The notes: a model not told the origin generated them from the sequence alone. Shown: positions 47,301-56,518, numbered from the stretch's first letter. The stretch: DNA of 64,000 nt from a virus (IMGVR_UViG_3300006793_000015:1-64000), one strand, 5' to 3'. A program made the numbers and translations.

Positions 47301-50300
47301 CAAAAATGCAACAGTTAATTCATTGTCGTTATCTTTAGATACACTTATAGGTGAATTCCCTGCGTTAGTAATTCTATATACTGCCCAATCTTTTGAATCC
47401 TCTTTAAACTGCGGTGGGAAACTGTCAGCACTAGAGACCCAAACTTTGTCACCAATTGCTAACGAATTAAGATACGCAGTTTTTTCAGTTAGTACTATAG
47501 ACTCACCTACTCCAGTTACTACGAAGTTTTTACCTCTATAACTGGACGGTATAATTTGTGTGCTATCAAAACTTACTACGGCACCATTATATAATGTAAC
47601 AGAGCCACTAGTAGTATAACTTGTTCTTCCAATTAACTGTGTTTCGATATTAATTGTTTCTTCTATTATAATAGTGTTAGAAGAAACCCACTCTGATAGG
47701 CTAACAACTGAATGTTTCGTATCGTCAGTTCTTACATACCCTGCTGTTGGAAGGGTTAGTCTATCATCTATTGTGTCTGATTCTATAGAGAATATATTTT
47801 TATTAAAGTGTAATGGTTCTAATGGCTTTTGGTAAAGATCGCTTGGACGAACTGTAATATTTTCATTCTTATATTGCTCGTCAGCATTAATAAGCTCTAT
47901 TAAGTCAGGACTTTCTTTAAATTTATTCTCTTCTAAGTAAAAATCAATACTTTGTGTGCTGTCTACAGAACCATACTCGCCAATTCTAAATGCCCATTCC
48001 TCGTATAAGTTAATTGAGGTATCCAAAGCAGGAACTTTTGCTCTGAGCAATTTATCAACAACCGCTGTTGTTCCTTTTTCTTTAATAAATCCTTGATAGA
48101 ATTTCTTTTGAGCAGTTTCGTCAATCTGCAGATTCTCTAAATATTTTCTACTTTGGTAACCTATTAGGTTAGAAGAAAGTTTCTCAGTGCTAAACTTCCT
48201 CACATCTTCTTCAATCTCGTAGAAGGCTCTAAACTGATCTGCTTTTGTATCCAAGTTAGGAAGCAAGCCAGTGTTAACTTCATCTAGTAGTTTCCATTTG
48301 CTAAAATCAAACTTTCCTTGTTCTGTTAAATCCGACGGAGCGTGTTTTATATTAGCGACATAAAATTTACTTTTAAATCTTATAATCTCGCCGAGTTCAT
48401 AATTATTGTTAACATCCCAATCATCAACGCTGTCATCTAATAAGACATAGCCTGGCAATTGTTGCGTTCCGTCCCACAATCTTGTCTTATAGCCTACTAA
48501 CTTAATTCTGTTTTGTCTGCTACCAGTGGTTAAGTTCCAAATAACATCATTAAATACAGTTTCATTTTCTACAATTAACAAATGTTCTGTTTGTATTGGA
48601 TTTAAGACGCAAGCGTATACACCATCTACTTCTTGGCTAGTGCTTAATTCAAATGTGTTATCTTCTCTCTTATAAAATAAATCTTGAACTAAAATCTTTT
48701 GCTTGTTTTGGTTGATAACTGATGACGGAATAATCTCGCTAGTTAAACTTCCGACCTGTGCGTTACTTAGATTAAACTTTAGAACTGAGCTACCAGCACT
48801 CATTGTAAGCATTGATCCGGGACCAAAGTTTGTTTGTGTCCAGTATAAAAATTCAACTCCTGACTGATCCCAATCTTCAACTAGTCCAAAATCATCGCTA
48901 ATATTATCAAATTGTAAACCAGTAGACTCTAAATATCTACCATAACTAATAATAAAATCATAAACATCTTGTATAGTTTTGTATTCTGTTCTATAAGGCA
49001 CTTTGGTTGGAGTATTTTTAAAATCTCCATATCGTAATACTGTAACTCCGCCTTGCGTTGGAATTTGCTGAGTCCTTGTTAAATATTGCCTATCATTTTC
49101 AAAATCATCTGTTGATGAAAAAGGAATATTAACAATGTAATATGACCCAGAGGTTGTTTCTAATATTTGTCCAGCTGCGTAATCATTATTAGGCTCGTAA
49201 GGAACGGTATCAAGTTGTATTCCACCAACTGAAACTTGTCTTTTATTTCCTGAGGTAGTAATACTTTGCAGAACATTAAAGTAAGGAGTATCGACAGAGT
49301 AACCATCAATAATGTAGCCAGACTCAGTTCTTTCAACTATCACACCCGAGTAATTAATTCTTTCTAATGGCTTTCCTTCTAATAGATAAAAGGAATAATC
49401 TTCTTGTGGTATAAACACGTCATTGGAAGAGCGTGTTGGTGAAATTTGCTCAAGTATAATCTTTAACTTTTCTTTATCTGTAAACCCTGCCATTTTATAA
49501 GCAAGATTAAGACTTAAACTATTAAGATTCTCATTAAACTTTATTGTGCTACCGCCCAAGTAAACTGTATAATCAACTATCCAGTTACCATAACCAGCAG
49601 TGTATTCAACAGTACCATCTGCGTTAACAAACCCATGTGTGCTTACTGCGTTAGGAACAATTGGTAACCCAGTGTCCTTGTGTACATAATGTCCTACTAG
49701 GTTTGTGGTTATTTTAGACACATCGTACATTAGTTCAAAATATTTTGCCGGCTTTGTTAACGCCATCAACTTCTGTAACGCGAACGGATAACTGCTAGAT
49801 CTTTTCCATGCTGTTTCAGCCGGACCGTCGTCACCTATTGCCCAATCTGCGCTTGTACTTGAATCAATTCTATCAATTAATCCAACATCTACAGGATGCA
49901 TTAAGTTACCAGCACTGTCTGTAGGAATATAGTTAGCAACTAAACCTGTGCGTTTGTATTTGTCATATGTGCCTGCTTTGGGTCCGGACGCAATCACGCC
50001 ATCCTCTAAGTCTTGCCACAATATTAAGTTATCTCTTGTGTAAGGTGCTGGGCCATAAGTAAGTTCCCACCACGATGGCTTATCTGTAAATCCAAGCATT
50101 TCCCACGGGCGTGTATGTGGTCTGTCTGTATCATAAAAATACTTGTAAATGCCTCTCCAGTAGCCAGGCAATAATTGTGTCGAATCAAATTTATTCTTTA
50201 TTAAACTATAGTTCCAAGTAAACGGATCGCTTACGTCGTAAGTTGAGTTTGTGATGTAATTTATTCCGTTTTTGTTAGCCCAATTGGATATGTAGGCACT

Positions 50301-53114
50301 TAATATATTGTTAATCTCTTGAGTAGTGTAGTCTACTTTTCTAGTATGACCGTTAATCAAGTTACATGTATCAAGTAAATTACTATTATACTCAACTTTA
50401 AGATTGTTGTAAATTCTTTTTTCTAACTCTAGTAAAACATCATCTTTATAATCACCATACGCTGGTGTGATGGAACCATCGTGTCCTTGAATAACATCAA
50501 TTGATGTCTTGTATGTGTCATCTGTAAACTTACTTGGAACATACTTTGGATATAATCCCAACTTAGTAGGAGTAGGCGGCACAAAGTTACCACCTGTAGT
50601 AATATACTCAACGATCTCAAGTTTTTCGTTTGAAACTAATGTTACACTGTCCGCCAATGTAACAAACGGAGTTGTTGTAGAGAAAGTATAATCTCTATCT
50701 TTTACCAGCATAACACCATTGTTGTATATTAATACACCAGTTTCACTTGGAACTGTGTCGTTGTAAGTTTTATTAAGTTCAAACTTCTTATTATCAATAT
50801 CAAAAATTGTATATGTTAAAGTTGTTGTATCTGTTGAGAACGGAACCATATCACTATTGTGATATGCCATTGTATTATTTTTACCAGCGAACATTGTCTG
50901 TAAAATAGAATCAACAAACCTAGATGTATTTGAATCATACTCGAGGTTGTCAGCAGTAGTTAAAAATAAGTTCTTAAATCTATTGTATTGTACTTCTGCG
51001 TGGTCAATTGAAGTGAAAAAGTCATATTCGTTGTTTGTTAGTATGTACCCTGCTTTTGCTAAACTAGCAGAGTTTTGAACAATGTTTGTTCCTAACAGAC
51101 TGATGTCGCCAATGTCTCTAGTATTATTATAACCAAAGTATGTGCCCTCAAATTCTAAACTATTATCAACGCACGTTCCGATATGGTCTCTAATTTGTCC
51201 AAGGGTGTATGTTGTTGTTACGTCCAAATTATTAAGCGGGTTATTATTTAAGTTAACAGGAATGTTATACACTTCTCCATCTACTAAGTTTTCAGTAGTG
51301 TCGTCAGTATAGGATTTTATAACAAGTACGTCACCAGTGGTAAGGGCTGTTGTGAAATTAACATACTGTACATTATCAGTTGTTAAAATATAAAAATCTT
51401 TTGTGGTGGAGGAGTTTTCTCCTTTCTCCTTCAACTTTCCGTTAACTTTTACAATTAAATTCTTTGCGTTAGTTTCTTCCTTTGGAGTTGTCGTAATTTT
51501 AAACTGTTGTAATTCAGATCCTACTGAAATTGTTTGTTGTATAAACTGTCTACTCTCAAACGGTGCTTTTGTCCAGTTATTTTCTACTGTATAATCAGAA
51601 ATACTATTATAGTTGTGTAAAAAGCCTTTTGCGTTTCTTACACTACTAGTGACATTGTTTAAAACATCAGTAGTATATGTAAAACTATCTCTAATAATAT
51701 TATCGTAAAAAACAATGTCGCCAATGTTATTAAAGTTTCTATATGTTAAAGCAAAACCTAACTCAGTGTCTGCCACTCCTGCTGAGTTTACTGCGTAACT
51801 GAACACTGGAGAACCAGCGAACGTGCTGTTAGTATATGTTGAAAAACTAACACCAGTCTCATCAAACATATCAAACAATGGGGCTTGGTTTACTCCTGCT
51901 TTAATTTGTCCTTTATTCCATTTGCTGTTTTTATAATACCACTGTGTTCCTGCATTATTGCCATATTTGGCAATAAGTGTATTATGCTCTACAGGATCTG
52001 CGATAGTAGTTGACTTTTCCAAGTGTATAGTATCTACACCAGCAATTCTAAGAATTTGTATTTCGTATACAAAGCCATTAACAAAAGGATCTGCATCGCT
52101 TGTAAATACTATTAATTGTCCTTCTTCAACCAACTTTCCGTCTATGTAAGTACCAGCACTTGGCTGTCCTTCTAAATCAGAGAACGCATCTGTAAATAAA
52201 GTGTCAACTAAGTCGACATCTGTTAACTTAGCAGTACCAAAATCATAAAGTTTTAAGTTTTTATCAAACTCAATAATAGGACGTTTTGCTCTAACTGCTG
52301 AATCAAATACAGGAACTGTGTTTGTATATTCTGCTGTTTTGGTAATAATATCTTCATGGAACCAACGGTTATTATTACTCCATTGGTTGCCATCAAGTGC
52401 GCCAGGCTTAATAGTTATGTAATCTTTAGTTAGAGAATAAACTGCTGACTCAGGTGTGACTAAAGTGCTCCACTCAATCAATTCAATGCTCTTTCCAACA
52501 TTTGCAACCAGGTATTCTTTGTTTTGGTATGATGATGGATACGTAGATGCGTTAGTGAACTTAACTTTTAGTCCAGAGGAAAACACCACTGATTGTGTGC
52601 CACTAGTAGCAGTAAAAGTTGTTTTGCCTATTAAATCTGATTCTACATTAATTTCTTGATCAATCTCTATAGTATCTGGACCGTCTTGTAACCAAAAGTA
52701 TTTTGTATAACTGGAAATTTTATCTTGGTCAATAGGTGGTGTCCACACATAGTATTCACTAGAAAACAATCTGTTATGATTATAACTACTACCGCCCTTT
52801 ACTTTAACTGAGTTAATTGTGTCAATATATGTGGCGGCAAAGGCATAAGCAGATTGCTCTAAGTTTGCCGTTGCTAAATCTTTTTTAATTGTTATTGCAG
52901 GTTCTAACTGATAGTTTCTTCTATCAGATGTTGTTTCAACTACATAACTATCAGTTGTTTCAAAGTTGTTAACATCTCGCCTTCCAACGAAACCATTAAC
53001 AACATCCAAAGTCCCTGGGGACATTAACTGATCCAATGTTGCGTTTAAAAACTTTTTATTAACATCAGTTTGAAACTGTCCAGGTAATAGGTTAACAGTC
53101 TTTCTTATTGCCAT
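38331..53114 (-). CDS. Giant baseplate/fibre structural protein with YHYH domain, 4927 aa
   Basis: One uninterrupted frame of 14.8 kb with AGGAAAT before the ATG at 53114. The start (MAIRKTVNLLPGQFQTDVNK) resembles large structural proteins of marine T4-like phages. Near residues 2220-2380 it holds a YHYH-type domain: DDNHYNYYSGKF, DGYPIYGPFGY and HNGRYGVTPDYPDG. From about residue 3690 to 4480 there are many GxGYxxxPxVxI repeats (for example GSGYTKTPFVQF, GTGYTSAPTVTI), which suggest an elongated beta structure. It directly follows gp6, where T4 has gp7 and gp8. The whole may be a combined wedge, fibre or adhesin protein. The exact role is inferred. Confidence 0.8.
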   Translation of the reverse strand: MAIRKTVNLLPGQFQTDVNKKFLNATLDQLMSPGTLDVVNGFVGRRDVNNFETTDSYVVETTSDRRNYQLEPAITIKKDLATANLEQSAYAFAATYIDTINSVKVKGGSSYNHNRLFSSEYYVWTPPIDQDKISSYTKYFWLQDGPDTIEIDQEINVESDLIGKTTFTATSGTQSVVFSSGLKVKFTNASTYPSSYQNKEYLVANVGKSIELIEWSTLVTPESAVYSLTKDYITIKPGALDGNQWSNNNRWFHEDIITKTAEYTNTVPVFDSAVRAKRPIIEFDKNLKLYDFGTAKLTDVDLVDTLFTDAFSDLEGQPSAGTYIDGKLVEEGQLIVFTSDADPFVNGFVYEIQILRIAGVDTIHLEKSTTIADPVEHNTLIAKYGNNAGTQWYYKNSKWNKGQIKAGVNQAPLFDMFDETGVSFSTYTNSTFAGSPVFSYAVNSAGVADTELGFALTYRNFNNIGDIVFYDNIIRDSFTYTTDVLNNVTSSVRNAKGFLHNYNSISDYTVENNWTKAPFESRQFIQQTISVGSELQQFKITTTPKEETNAKNLIVKVNGKLKEKGENSSTTKDFYILTTDNVQYVNFTTALTTGDVLVIKSYTDDTTENLVDGEVYNIPVNLNNNPLNNLDVTTTYTLGQIRDHIGTCVDNSLEFEGTYFGYNNTRDIGDISLLGTNIVQNSASLAKAGYILTNNEYDFFTSIDHAEVQYNRFKNLFLTTADNLEYDSNTSRFVDSILQTMFAGKNNTMAYHNSDMVPFSTDTTTLTYTIFDIDNKKFELNKTYNDTVPSETGVLIYNNGVMLVKDRDYTFSTTTPFVTLADSVTLVSNEKLEIVEYITTGGNFVPPTPTKLGLYPKYVPSKFTDDTYKTSIDVIQGHDGSITPAYGDYKDDVLLELEKRIYNNLKVEYNSNLLDTCNLINGHTRKVDYTTQEINNILSAYISNWANKNGINYITNSTYDVSDPFTWNYSLIKNKFDSTQLLPGYWRGIYKYFYDTDRPHTRPWEMLGFTDKPSWWELTYGPAPYTRDNLILWQDLEDGVIASGPKAGTYDKYKRTGLVANYIPTDSAGNLMHPVDVGLIDRIDSSTSADWAIGDDGPAETAWKRSSSYPFALQKLMALTKPAKYFELMYDVSKITTNLVGHYVHKDTGLPIVPNAVSTHGFVNADGTVEYTAGYGNWIVDYTVYLGGSTIKFNENLNSLSLNLAYKMAGFTDKEKLKIILEQISPTRSSNDVFIPQEDYSFYLLEGKPLERINYSGVIVERTESGYIIDGYSVDTPYFNVLQSITTSGNKRQVSVGGIQLDTVPYEPNNDYAAGQILETTSGSYYIVNIPFSSTDDFENDRQYLTRTQQIPTQGGVTVLRYGDFKNTPTKVPYRTEYKTIQDVYDFIISYGRYLESTGLQFDNISDDFGLVEDWDQSGVEFLYWTQTNFGPGSMLTMSAGSSVLKFNLSNAQVGSLTSEIIPSSVINQNKQKILVQDLFYKREDNTFELSTSQEVDGVYACVLNPIQTEHLLIVENETVFNDVIWNLTTGSRQNRIKLVGYKTRLWDGTQQLPGYVLLDDSVDDWDVNNNYELGEIIRFKSKFYVANIKHAPSDLTEQGKFDFSKWKLLDEVNTGLLPNLDTKADQFRAFYEIEEDVRKFSTEKLSSNLIGYQSRKYLENLQIDETAQKKFYQGFIKEKGTTAVVDKLLRAKVPALDTSINLYEEWAFRIGEYGSVDSTQSIDFYLEENKFKESPDLIELINADEQYKNENITVRPSDLYQKPLEPLHFNKNIFSIESDTIDDRLTLPTAGYVRTDDTKHSVVSLSEWVSSNTIIIEETINIETQLIGRTSYTTSGSVTLYNGAVVSFDSTQIIPSSYRGKNFVVTGVGESIVLTEKTAYLNSLAIGDKVWVSSADSFPPQFKEDSKDWAVYRITNAGNSPISVSKDNDNELTVAFLYPIGTILVGEYIILRRWTSTSNSGVDFSGIYKVKENLSSNGLYVLKLHATTSLEPYASLGDSQAPTITRGEMVVLSNARYNSSDSLYGTDEPRYGWQDGDLAWVDDYADTGKWAVLEKKNPYTLREQIYPNSKAINTGFGQAVSTNKDTSTLLVGSVYDGTSAGNIEQWTRDIKTVFDVKSIFVSGDGSLTSGYLNNSGYLLTVNTDGLPQPSSFGTFPNDSNSNRVTPKVFEHTINIRVGTNTTTTTPREIGSDSIGITATGVTIKSPIVEGELTNDTGSAKGKAPLNWQWNAVVNRSKLGLDSGDGQPLDDNHYNYYSGKFLSQWNDSVYLENSYYNDTNYSGDHWRHADGHSKIIGYAYDGYPIYGPFGYQTPTNSATTPVRMTSSYLLHDAPLADREYNYTQYSKGSFIQDYYYSDGSGTLDKHNGRYGVTPDYPDGTYAYFLTIKVDGSVVYPYVVGPTMKEYPVLEADTVPKDPGGSNTQTVALVPADFAFDSNIIDGSKLRNSGLLGWRFDNTKEHDYVVTTAPGSNSNEGYVIVLKQKDDKTYEAFDILRSPAPAVNGYFGYDVALSNNGNYMIIGEPGELKAHIYGLTNTVTTTNSEFFNGTGATPTFATTISYSDNREVTVYVDGQIKIEGLDYTLGAGTITFVTFPPLGSNNVEMRTGNYFYQVQTLSGASATDFGRSVAINDNGDFAFVGQPDKAAGGKLQVGSTKVYAKSPNETYSEVQELSSNITSELEFFGKQVESGDSGHIVAVGATGADYTYIGATAALAYNTGEVDYFINNMKVTGTITGTVANPTVGIGDQIVINGTQVTFTGTALTDIVQDINDASITFITAESTSDNKLKITSTSTTTNNKLSITVGNTNGVAVFTAIGITLYEFKASLVHPDGLQNAYYGERIKFNEDASKLLISSPAGNSIVEIGIDDGLTTFDQSNTAISDIQLESGSALIYDINSDMTNSLIQRLDWRERRQYDKYGSGITLTNNTAFVGAPGDDYFETETTIGDGVTTAFAITGQYSTDNIEVTINDKKILSGFTSDNASPNSTVTFDNPPLAYTIKFSKYTSNTGSVLEAIDANNKGSWNVKRQQNSRVDIDTINQVFTYNQKTNKFINYVDYLDPVKGKIPGVVNQEISFKTFYDPAVYNVATDTTVTTDSDNHWGPNQVGTLWWDLTNTKYVDYEQGDLEYRKKSWGKLFPGTQISVYEWVESDTLPSSYAVYDGDGTPKFASDSAYVEYVRKDDATGLLESVYYYWVKNKTSIPQKSRAYLDATGQIRFTSRGRELELQSFIPAATRKLPANTVANMLKDPEGNGLAYIGVVAQNAIVGYNLNKNLVNKNIVLSVNYDTKKNNIPLHTEWQLMQRDNKLSKPNSYLVTKLSDSLVGLDITEKSVPDPTVRIGQRYGILNYPRQTMFVDKAGAIKILVNYCNTVFATNKMAIDFDLTTLSTADPIPSTGYNEIVETYTELTYINTNTVSEGYTVIVRKDETRENYWTSYSWSTAQGLWNFNKKQKYDTTKYWDYVDWYATNYSSNTVIDQIVPLRNDLEKITTAIGDVVKVINNGQSRWELYVKGSDSYTLIGEENATVKLKTELYTLTEPLQELRYIVSALQDNLFIDELEEHFNKVWFELVRFALHDQNLQIDWAFKTSFVKVIQTVRELTEITNYSYDVQDSIENYIKEAKPYRTNLREYVYRYPYLDVALTAVTDFDLPGYWDATQEIFRSPNVYNADDDERMQTGPWVNWSNHYTKHIESMTVVDGGSGYGTTDLSEYAESSYDTTKYDGKETTTTPPVVIIESGAQWELGYSYTSLVRPGEGGAQAVLTIPTHSPDTLWYYSSDIKDMGWKVRVQPALPTPETKTFAVTVVVDGEGNPDFYIDGVERPNLILYRGSTYTFTQTDASNAAKGYFRFSALEDGTHRDGSGATAVPVMKSPGLDEVESVTVTNPGTGYVTTPKVTVQGGAGSGAIVYANLENFKVRDILETIKFDRVDGPRHVKTIAVDTGGTGYTSIPTVTITGTVSEITVTEKGMGYSVAPLIVISPPDELNGVQATASLVLDIDGSVTSVTVTEPGSGYTKTPFVQFIKNSPTDPNPITEARATAVSTGLGGTGAQAVANISSGAVAGITVTQQGRDYQTAPTVIISGGGGSNATATATISFTTYNRLEPNHELTSKKNSDRLTLYYAGGQTGTNSDKNWKNEQVNTPTYEAVISESGLEYKANKVLGAEFSLEPGYDRAAYARNAFDDFAITEEGIRVIASVDTDMSGGDFSSTGGVDPANVVVDGDGFVTTYTSHAPEEQIPGRLFDTLDMKVYEMPTPRNSGVTVRKYTYNGNGSTTAYNFSDLGGLPTASFGAEVYVDNVLKIRLVDYTLDFTNNTVNLNSPALNGQLVHIVLVETGGENFSSFQQDFVGDESTTEFIVNVPYQYAQSLYVTVNGGNQSYTATSYYKRTKITFDAAPIANSRIRVHTFNMSGLEVTNPGSKYDPSNPPTVTISGVGSNAAATAVVNDNGEVEGFIITNVGTGYTSAPTVTIGTPGAGGVQATATASVYDDKIGIPQPYIRVDSEEFTLPTLTTWPTDYILTYPAQFIEQGPDYAKVVVYLNKTRLAPGDTEYYTGDGSTTVFASPSNPTVDYALATDADIQVHVGGELKTLTTDYTFTGTPARAEITFVTAPADGLEIAISVRNGQYWIENDQSIILEDGTGLSRTANASTSDSVFVQSYINQKYSQGNTITIEGSSIATSTGLERFDTVVYDDIAYAGDISVSIATPVYDIRVMMEEYNTNYAWVWLNGVYQIANHDYYITSDGYLVMTPLSGLILASDKITVTTMRGAEAEQGQGIGFRIWKDMFDQVAYYRISTANTTTLSTDLAYTDLTISVTDASKLLTPQPTNGIPGVIFIGGERIEYWEIDGNTLKRVRRGTWGTGVQTTYNAQTEVVDGSKQQAIPGKTEAHTNVWYDQGTSTATNGQGLGLATSAQAKFLKEAPLTTPKAY
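39700..42040 (-). repeat. Gly-Tyr-Pro beta repeats within the giant protein
   Basis: A run of degenerate units of the type (G)GxGYxxxPxVxIxGGG, separated by 25-45 residues, lies in the C-terminal fifth of the 4927-aa protein (about residues 3690-4480). Some units carry Ala-rich inserts (AQAVANISSG, ATATISF). They are visible in translation and are not exact at DNA level. Confidence 0.7.
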
Positions 53115-53122
53115 ATTATTTC

Positions 53123-56100
53123 CTATGCACTTGTTGTAATTGTGCCGCTTGCTCTAATCTTAGATGCTGTTACTGCATCAATAATCTCAACGTTTTCTAC
53201 TTTAGCATCACTTATAAAAATCTCATCGCTTGTACACTCAATTTCAAACAAACTACCAAAAGTTTGCTCAGTACCCTTTGGAACAATTAATACTGTTGCA
53301 ACGTGTGGTGATAATTCAGTGTGAATATACGCTGATAATTCTGTAAAGTAAAATGTATCTCCAAAGTCCCAATTTACGCTATCAAAATATTCATTAATAG
53401 CACTCACTGCCTTTGTTTTAATTTCAGTGTCAGTGATTGAAGACTGTGGATTTTTTACAATCTTAAACTCTGCTTGCAGATAGCTATCTGCTTTGCTTCC
53501 AAACAATACTTTATACTTTACTGGATGGAAAATAATCTCATCACTTAGCATTTTATAATCTAATAAATTACTAAATTGTGACGATAACTCTGTTGTAGTA
53601 CTTTCTTCTGGTTTAATAACAACACCAGTATTATCTTTTATGTAACGAATAAATTGGTTACTATATGATTGGGTTAATATATACAAATCAATAATATTAC
53701 TCAACCCAGGGTTAATTCTTCTGTCGCTTGGTGAGTTATGCTTGTAGTTAAAGTATAAGTCTTTTCTACCAATATATGCCAAATAATCTGTGCTATCCAA
53801 CAATGTACTATCTGCTGAATTGTTTACTTTAAACTTCTTATCTAGAGTTAAGTATATAACTTCTCCGTCACTAAAAATTGACAAGTCTGTTGGCAAGTTT
53901 GTTGCTAAATCGTAATCTAAATTAACTTCTTTTGTAGTTAATCTATATTGTTCTCCACCGTCTGCCTCAGTTAACTTTTCAAAAAATACTAATTTGTTAT
54001 TTGGATTAACTGTTGGATCAATTACTGTGGTAAACTGATCTGGATTATCTGGAATGCCGTCGTCATCGCTATCTAAAAATGTAACTAATACTCTACGTGT
54101 GTTTGTGCTTCCTGAAAACTCTGTGTCTAAACCGTAAATTTGCCAAATGTAATCTTGATCTAATGCGTCATTAGAATCAGGCTTGCTATTCATTTTAAAT
54201 ACATTAACGTGGTCTGCTAATGTTTGTCCAGTTCGTGAGTCATAAATTTTAACTGAATCGTCAAAGTAAAATCTTGTTTCCAAATCACTTTCAAAACTGT
54301 ATTTTAAACCTCTATATGTTGATGTATAAATTACGCCAGTACTACTAAAACGTATCATCCAACTTGAGTCTTTACGTAGTCCGGAAGTGTCGCCCGCAAA
54401 GCTAAAACTAAATGCATTTGTCGTATTTAAATTTTCTGCTAATACAATAATCCATTCTCTAGTAGTTGCATCAAAGCGTAAGCCAAACTCTTCATGATTA
54501 AATATTTTGTTTAGCATTGCGGTTTCAATTGCAGAAGTCAAGTCTGTATCAAACTGCGGAATAATTTCCGCTACTTCTGCACCATCACCAATCTTTTCTG
54601 TTAGTGTTACTGGGCCGGAGCCGTCGGATAGATTGCCGGTGCCACCATTCATGCCATCACCTACTACGTTTTTAACCATTGCCCATATGGAACTAAATGT
54701 TCCTGGAGCACCAACTACACCAGTGTGTAAACTGCCATCTGACTTAAAGTATTTTCCAGACGGTGCATTAAACTTAACTAGTGAGTTTGTTGTTAACCAC
54801 ACTCTGTTGTCTGGTGCCCCTGAACCAATTGGAACTGGAGAGCCGATGTTGTTTTTAAAATAACCAGTGCTGATATTAGTGCTTGTAGTTGACTGTTCCC
54901 AAGTTGTGGTGGATACTGATATTCTTGGGTAATTTTTATAGTAGTATTGTTTACTACTAACGTTACGTAGAATAGGTTCAATAGTATCGCGAATAATTCG
55001 CAATATATCCATTTCATTAGAAAACTCAAAATCAAAATTGTTAGTAAATAATTCTTGGAATAATATTCCATCCTCACAAAATACGTTTGTGGATGAATAC
55101 TTTGCTGAAGGATCAATGACATCTAAATATCTAGATATACCACTTGATGTTCTATTAACTGCCTTTGCTTTAATAATTTCGTTTGTTGCTGTTACTGGAA
55201 AAATATTATAATCTTCGCCATTAACCATTCTGTTTTGTGAATAATAACTCTGCGGTGCCTTTGTTCTAATATCTTCAATAGTTTCTCTTTCGGCTGCATT
55301 ATAAACTTGCTGTTGTAGATCAAGAACCATTGTTAATGTATGTTGAACATTATATTTGCTTAGGTAACTAATGTTTAACGTTACACCTTGCATATCGTCT
55401 GAGTTAATGTCGTATGACAATCCGTTACCTTGTCTAAAGTATGATCTAAAACTACCGCGTGGCATATCAGAAAATATACCGTCGCCAAACACATATGTAA
55501 TTTGATCTGCTTCACGTGATTGTACACTGTATAATGATCTTATATCTCTTGATAAACTATTGTAAATCACGTTATTACCTGTTACCGCTGGCACTTGCGT
55601 CCATAGTCTATATAAGTCATTGTTAGAATCTAACTCATATAACCAAACATCATTTTGGCTAACGTTACTAGTATTAATTAATACTTGTCTATTAGGAATT
55701 GCTTGGTCAATAGTAAAATCAGATGCTCTTAAAGTACCTTGTTTAAAGTAAGCAAAGAAGCCAGTGTTGACACTGCCGTTACCTTTGCCGTCACTTCTAT
55801 ATAAAAAACTAAATGGTGAGATAGTGCTAGGTTCTTTTTCATAAACATAGTCATAACCTTCAAAAGTAGCACTAACAATTTCAAAATCAATATTAACGCC
55901 ATCAATTGATGCTTGGAATGGAAACACTGGCAGTGTTCCAGTTGCTATGTTAATTTGGTATTCTTGAGTCTCGATACCATTTAACGTTTTAGAACTATTA
56001 GGGTTACCAACTTTTTGTGTGTTCACCATTGCCGCATTTAATACTAAATTAATTTGTTCTGCGTAATCATCATTATTAATGTCATTCCAATCAATTCTAG

Positions 56101-56518
56101 TGTTTGCTAAATTCTCTCCATTGGAATCATAAACATCTTCCGTTGTAGAGATGCTTGATAACTTTAACATTCCGCTTGCGTTTACACTACGCTTTGCGTT
56201 ATAACTTACGAGTCTCGCAAGTCTTAAAATACTTTCTCTGCGTTCAGCAGTTGCTAGGAAGTTTTCTCTAGCGTTTAAATCTACTCTGTAACTAATGTTT
56301 TGTGTTACATAAGATATGAGGTCAATTAACGCAATAAATTCTGAACTTTCAATGTAGTCATTGAAATCTTCAGGATAGTATGCTTTGATGTAATCAATCA
56401 TTGACTTACGCAATGTTTGGAAATCATAACTCTCAAAGTCTGCGTTAATAAAAGATTGGTATAATACTTGCCAATCCTCTGCGTTGTATATGTTATTTTG
56501 TCGTGTTGTTAATGCCAT
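53123..56518 (-). CDS. Baseplate wedge protein, gp6-like
   Basis: 1131 aa. The N-terminal region (SFINADFESYDFQTLRKSMI, then EFIALIDLISYVTQN and LNARENFLATAERRESILRLARLVSY) is typical of the T4 gp6 family, which forms the baseplate inner ring. It is longer than T4 gp6 (660 aa), with extra beta-rich sequence after about residue 500, as is common in marine relatives. The start overlaps the gp25 stop (TAATG), so translation is coupled. The giant gene follows within 9 bases. Confidence 0.9.
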   Translation of the reverse strand: MALTTRQNNIYNAEDWQVLYQSFINADFESYDFQTLRKSMIDYIKAYYPEDFNDYIESSEFIALIDLISYVTQNISYRVDLNARENFLATAERRESILRLARLVSYNAKRSVNASGMLKLSSISTTEDVYDSNGENLANTRIDWNDINNDDYAEQINLVLNAAMVNTQKVGNPNSSKTLNGIETQEYQINIATGTLPVFPFQASIDGVNIDFEIVSATFEGYDYVYEKEPSTISPFSFLYRSDGKGNGSVNTGFFAYFKQGTLRASDFTIDQAIPNRQVLINTSNVSQNDVWLYELDSNNDLYRLWTQVPAVTGNNVIYNSLSRDIRSLYSVQSREADQITYVFGDGIFSDMPRGSFRSYFRQGNGLSYDINSDDMQGVTLNISYLSKYNVQHTLTMVLDLQQQVYNAAERETIEDIRTKAPQSYYSQNRMVNGEDYNIFPVTATNEIIKAKAVNRTSSGISRYLDVIDPSAKYSSTNVFCEDGILFQELFTNNFDFEFSNEMDILRIIRDTIEPILRNVSSKQYYYKNYPRISVSTTTWEQSTTSTNISTGYFKNNIGSPVPIGSGAPDNRVWLTTNSLVKFNAPSGKYFKSDGSLHTGVVGAPGTFSSIWAMVKNVVGDGMNGGTGNLSDGSGPVTLTEKIGDGAEVAEIIPQFDTDLTSAIETAMLNKIFNHEEFGLRFDATTREWIIVLAENLNTTNAFSFSFAGDTSGLRKDSSWMIRFSSTGVIYTSTYRGLKYSFESDLETRFYFDDSVKIYDSRTGQTLADHVNVFKMNSKPDSNDALDQDYIWQIYGLDTEFSGSTNTRRVLVTFLDSDDDGIPDNPDQFTTVIDPTVNPNNKLVFFEKLTEADGGEQYRLTTKEVNLDYDLATNLPTDLSIFSDGEVIYLTLDKKFKVNNSADSTLLDSTDYLAYIGRKDLYFNYKHNSPSDRRINPGLSNIIDLYILTQSYSNQFIRYIKDNTGVVIKPEESTTTELSSQFSNLLDYKMLSDEIIFHPVKYKVLFGSKADSYLQAEFKIVKNPQSSITDTEIKTKAVSAINEYFDSVNWDFGDTFYFTELSAYIHTELSPHVATVLIVPKGTEQTFGSLFEIECTSDEIFISDAKVENVEIIDAVTASKIRASGTITTSA

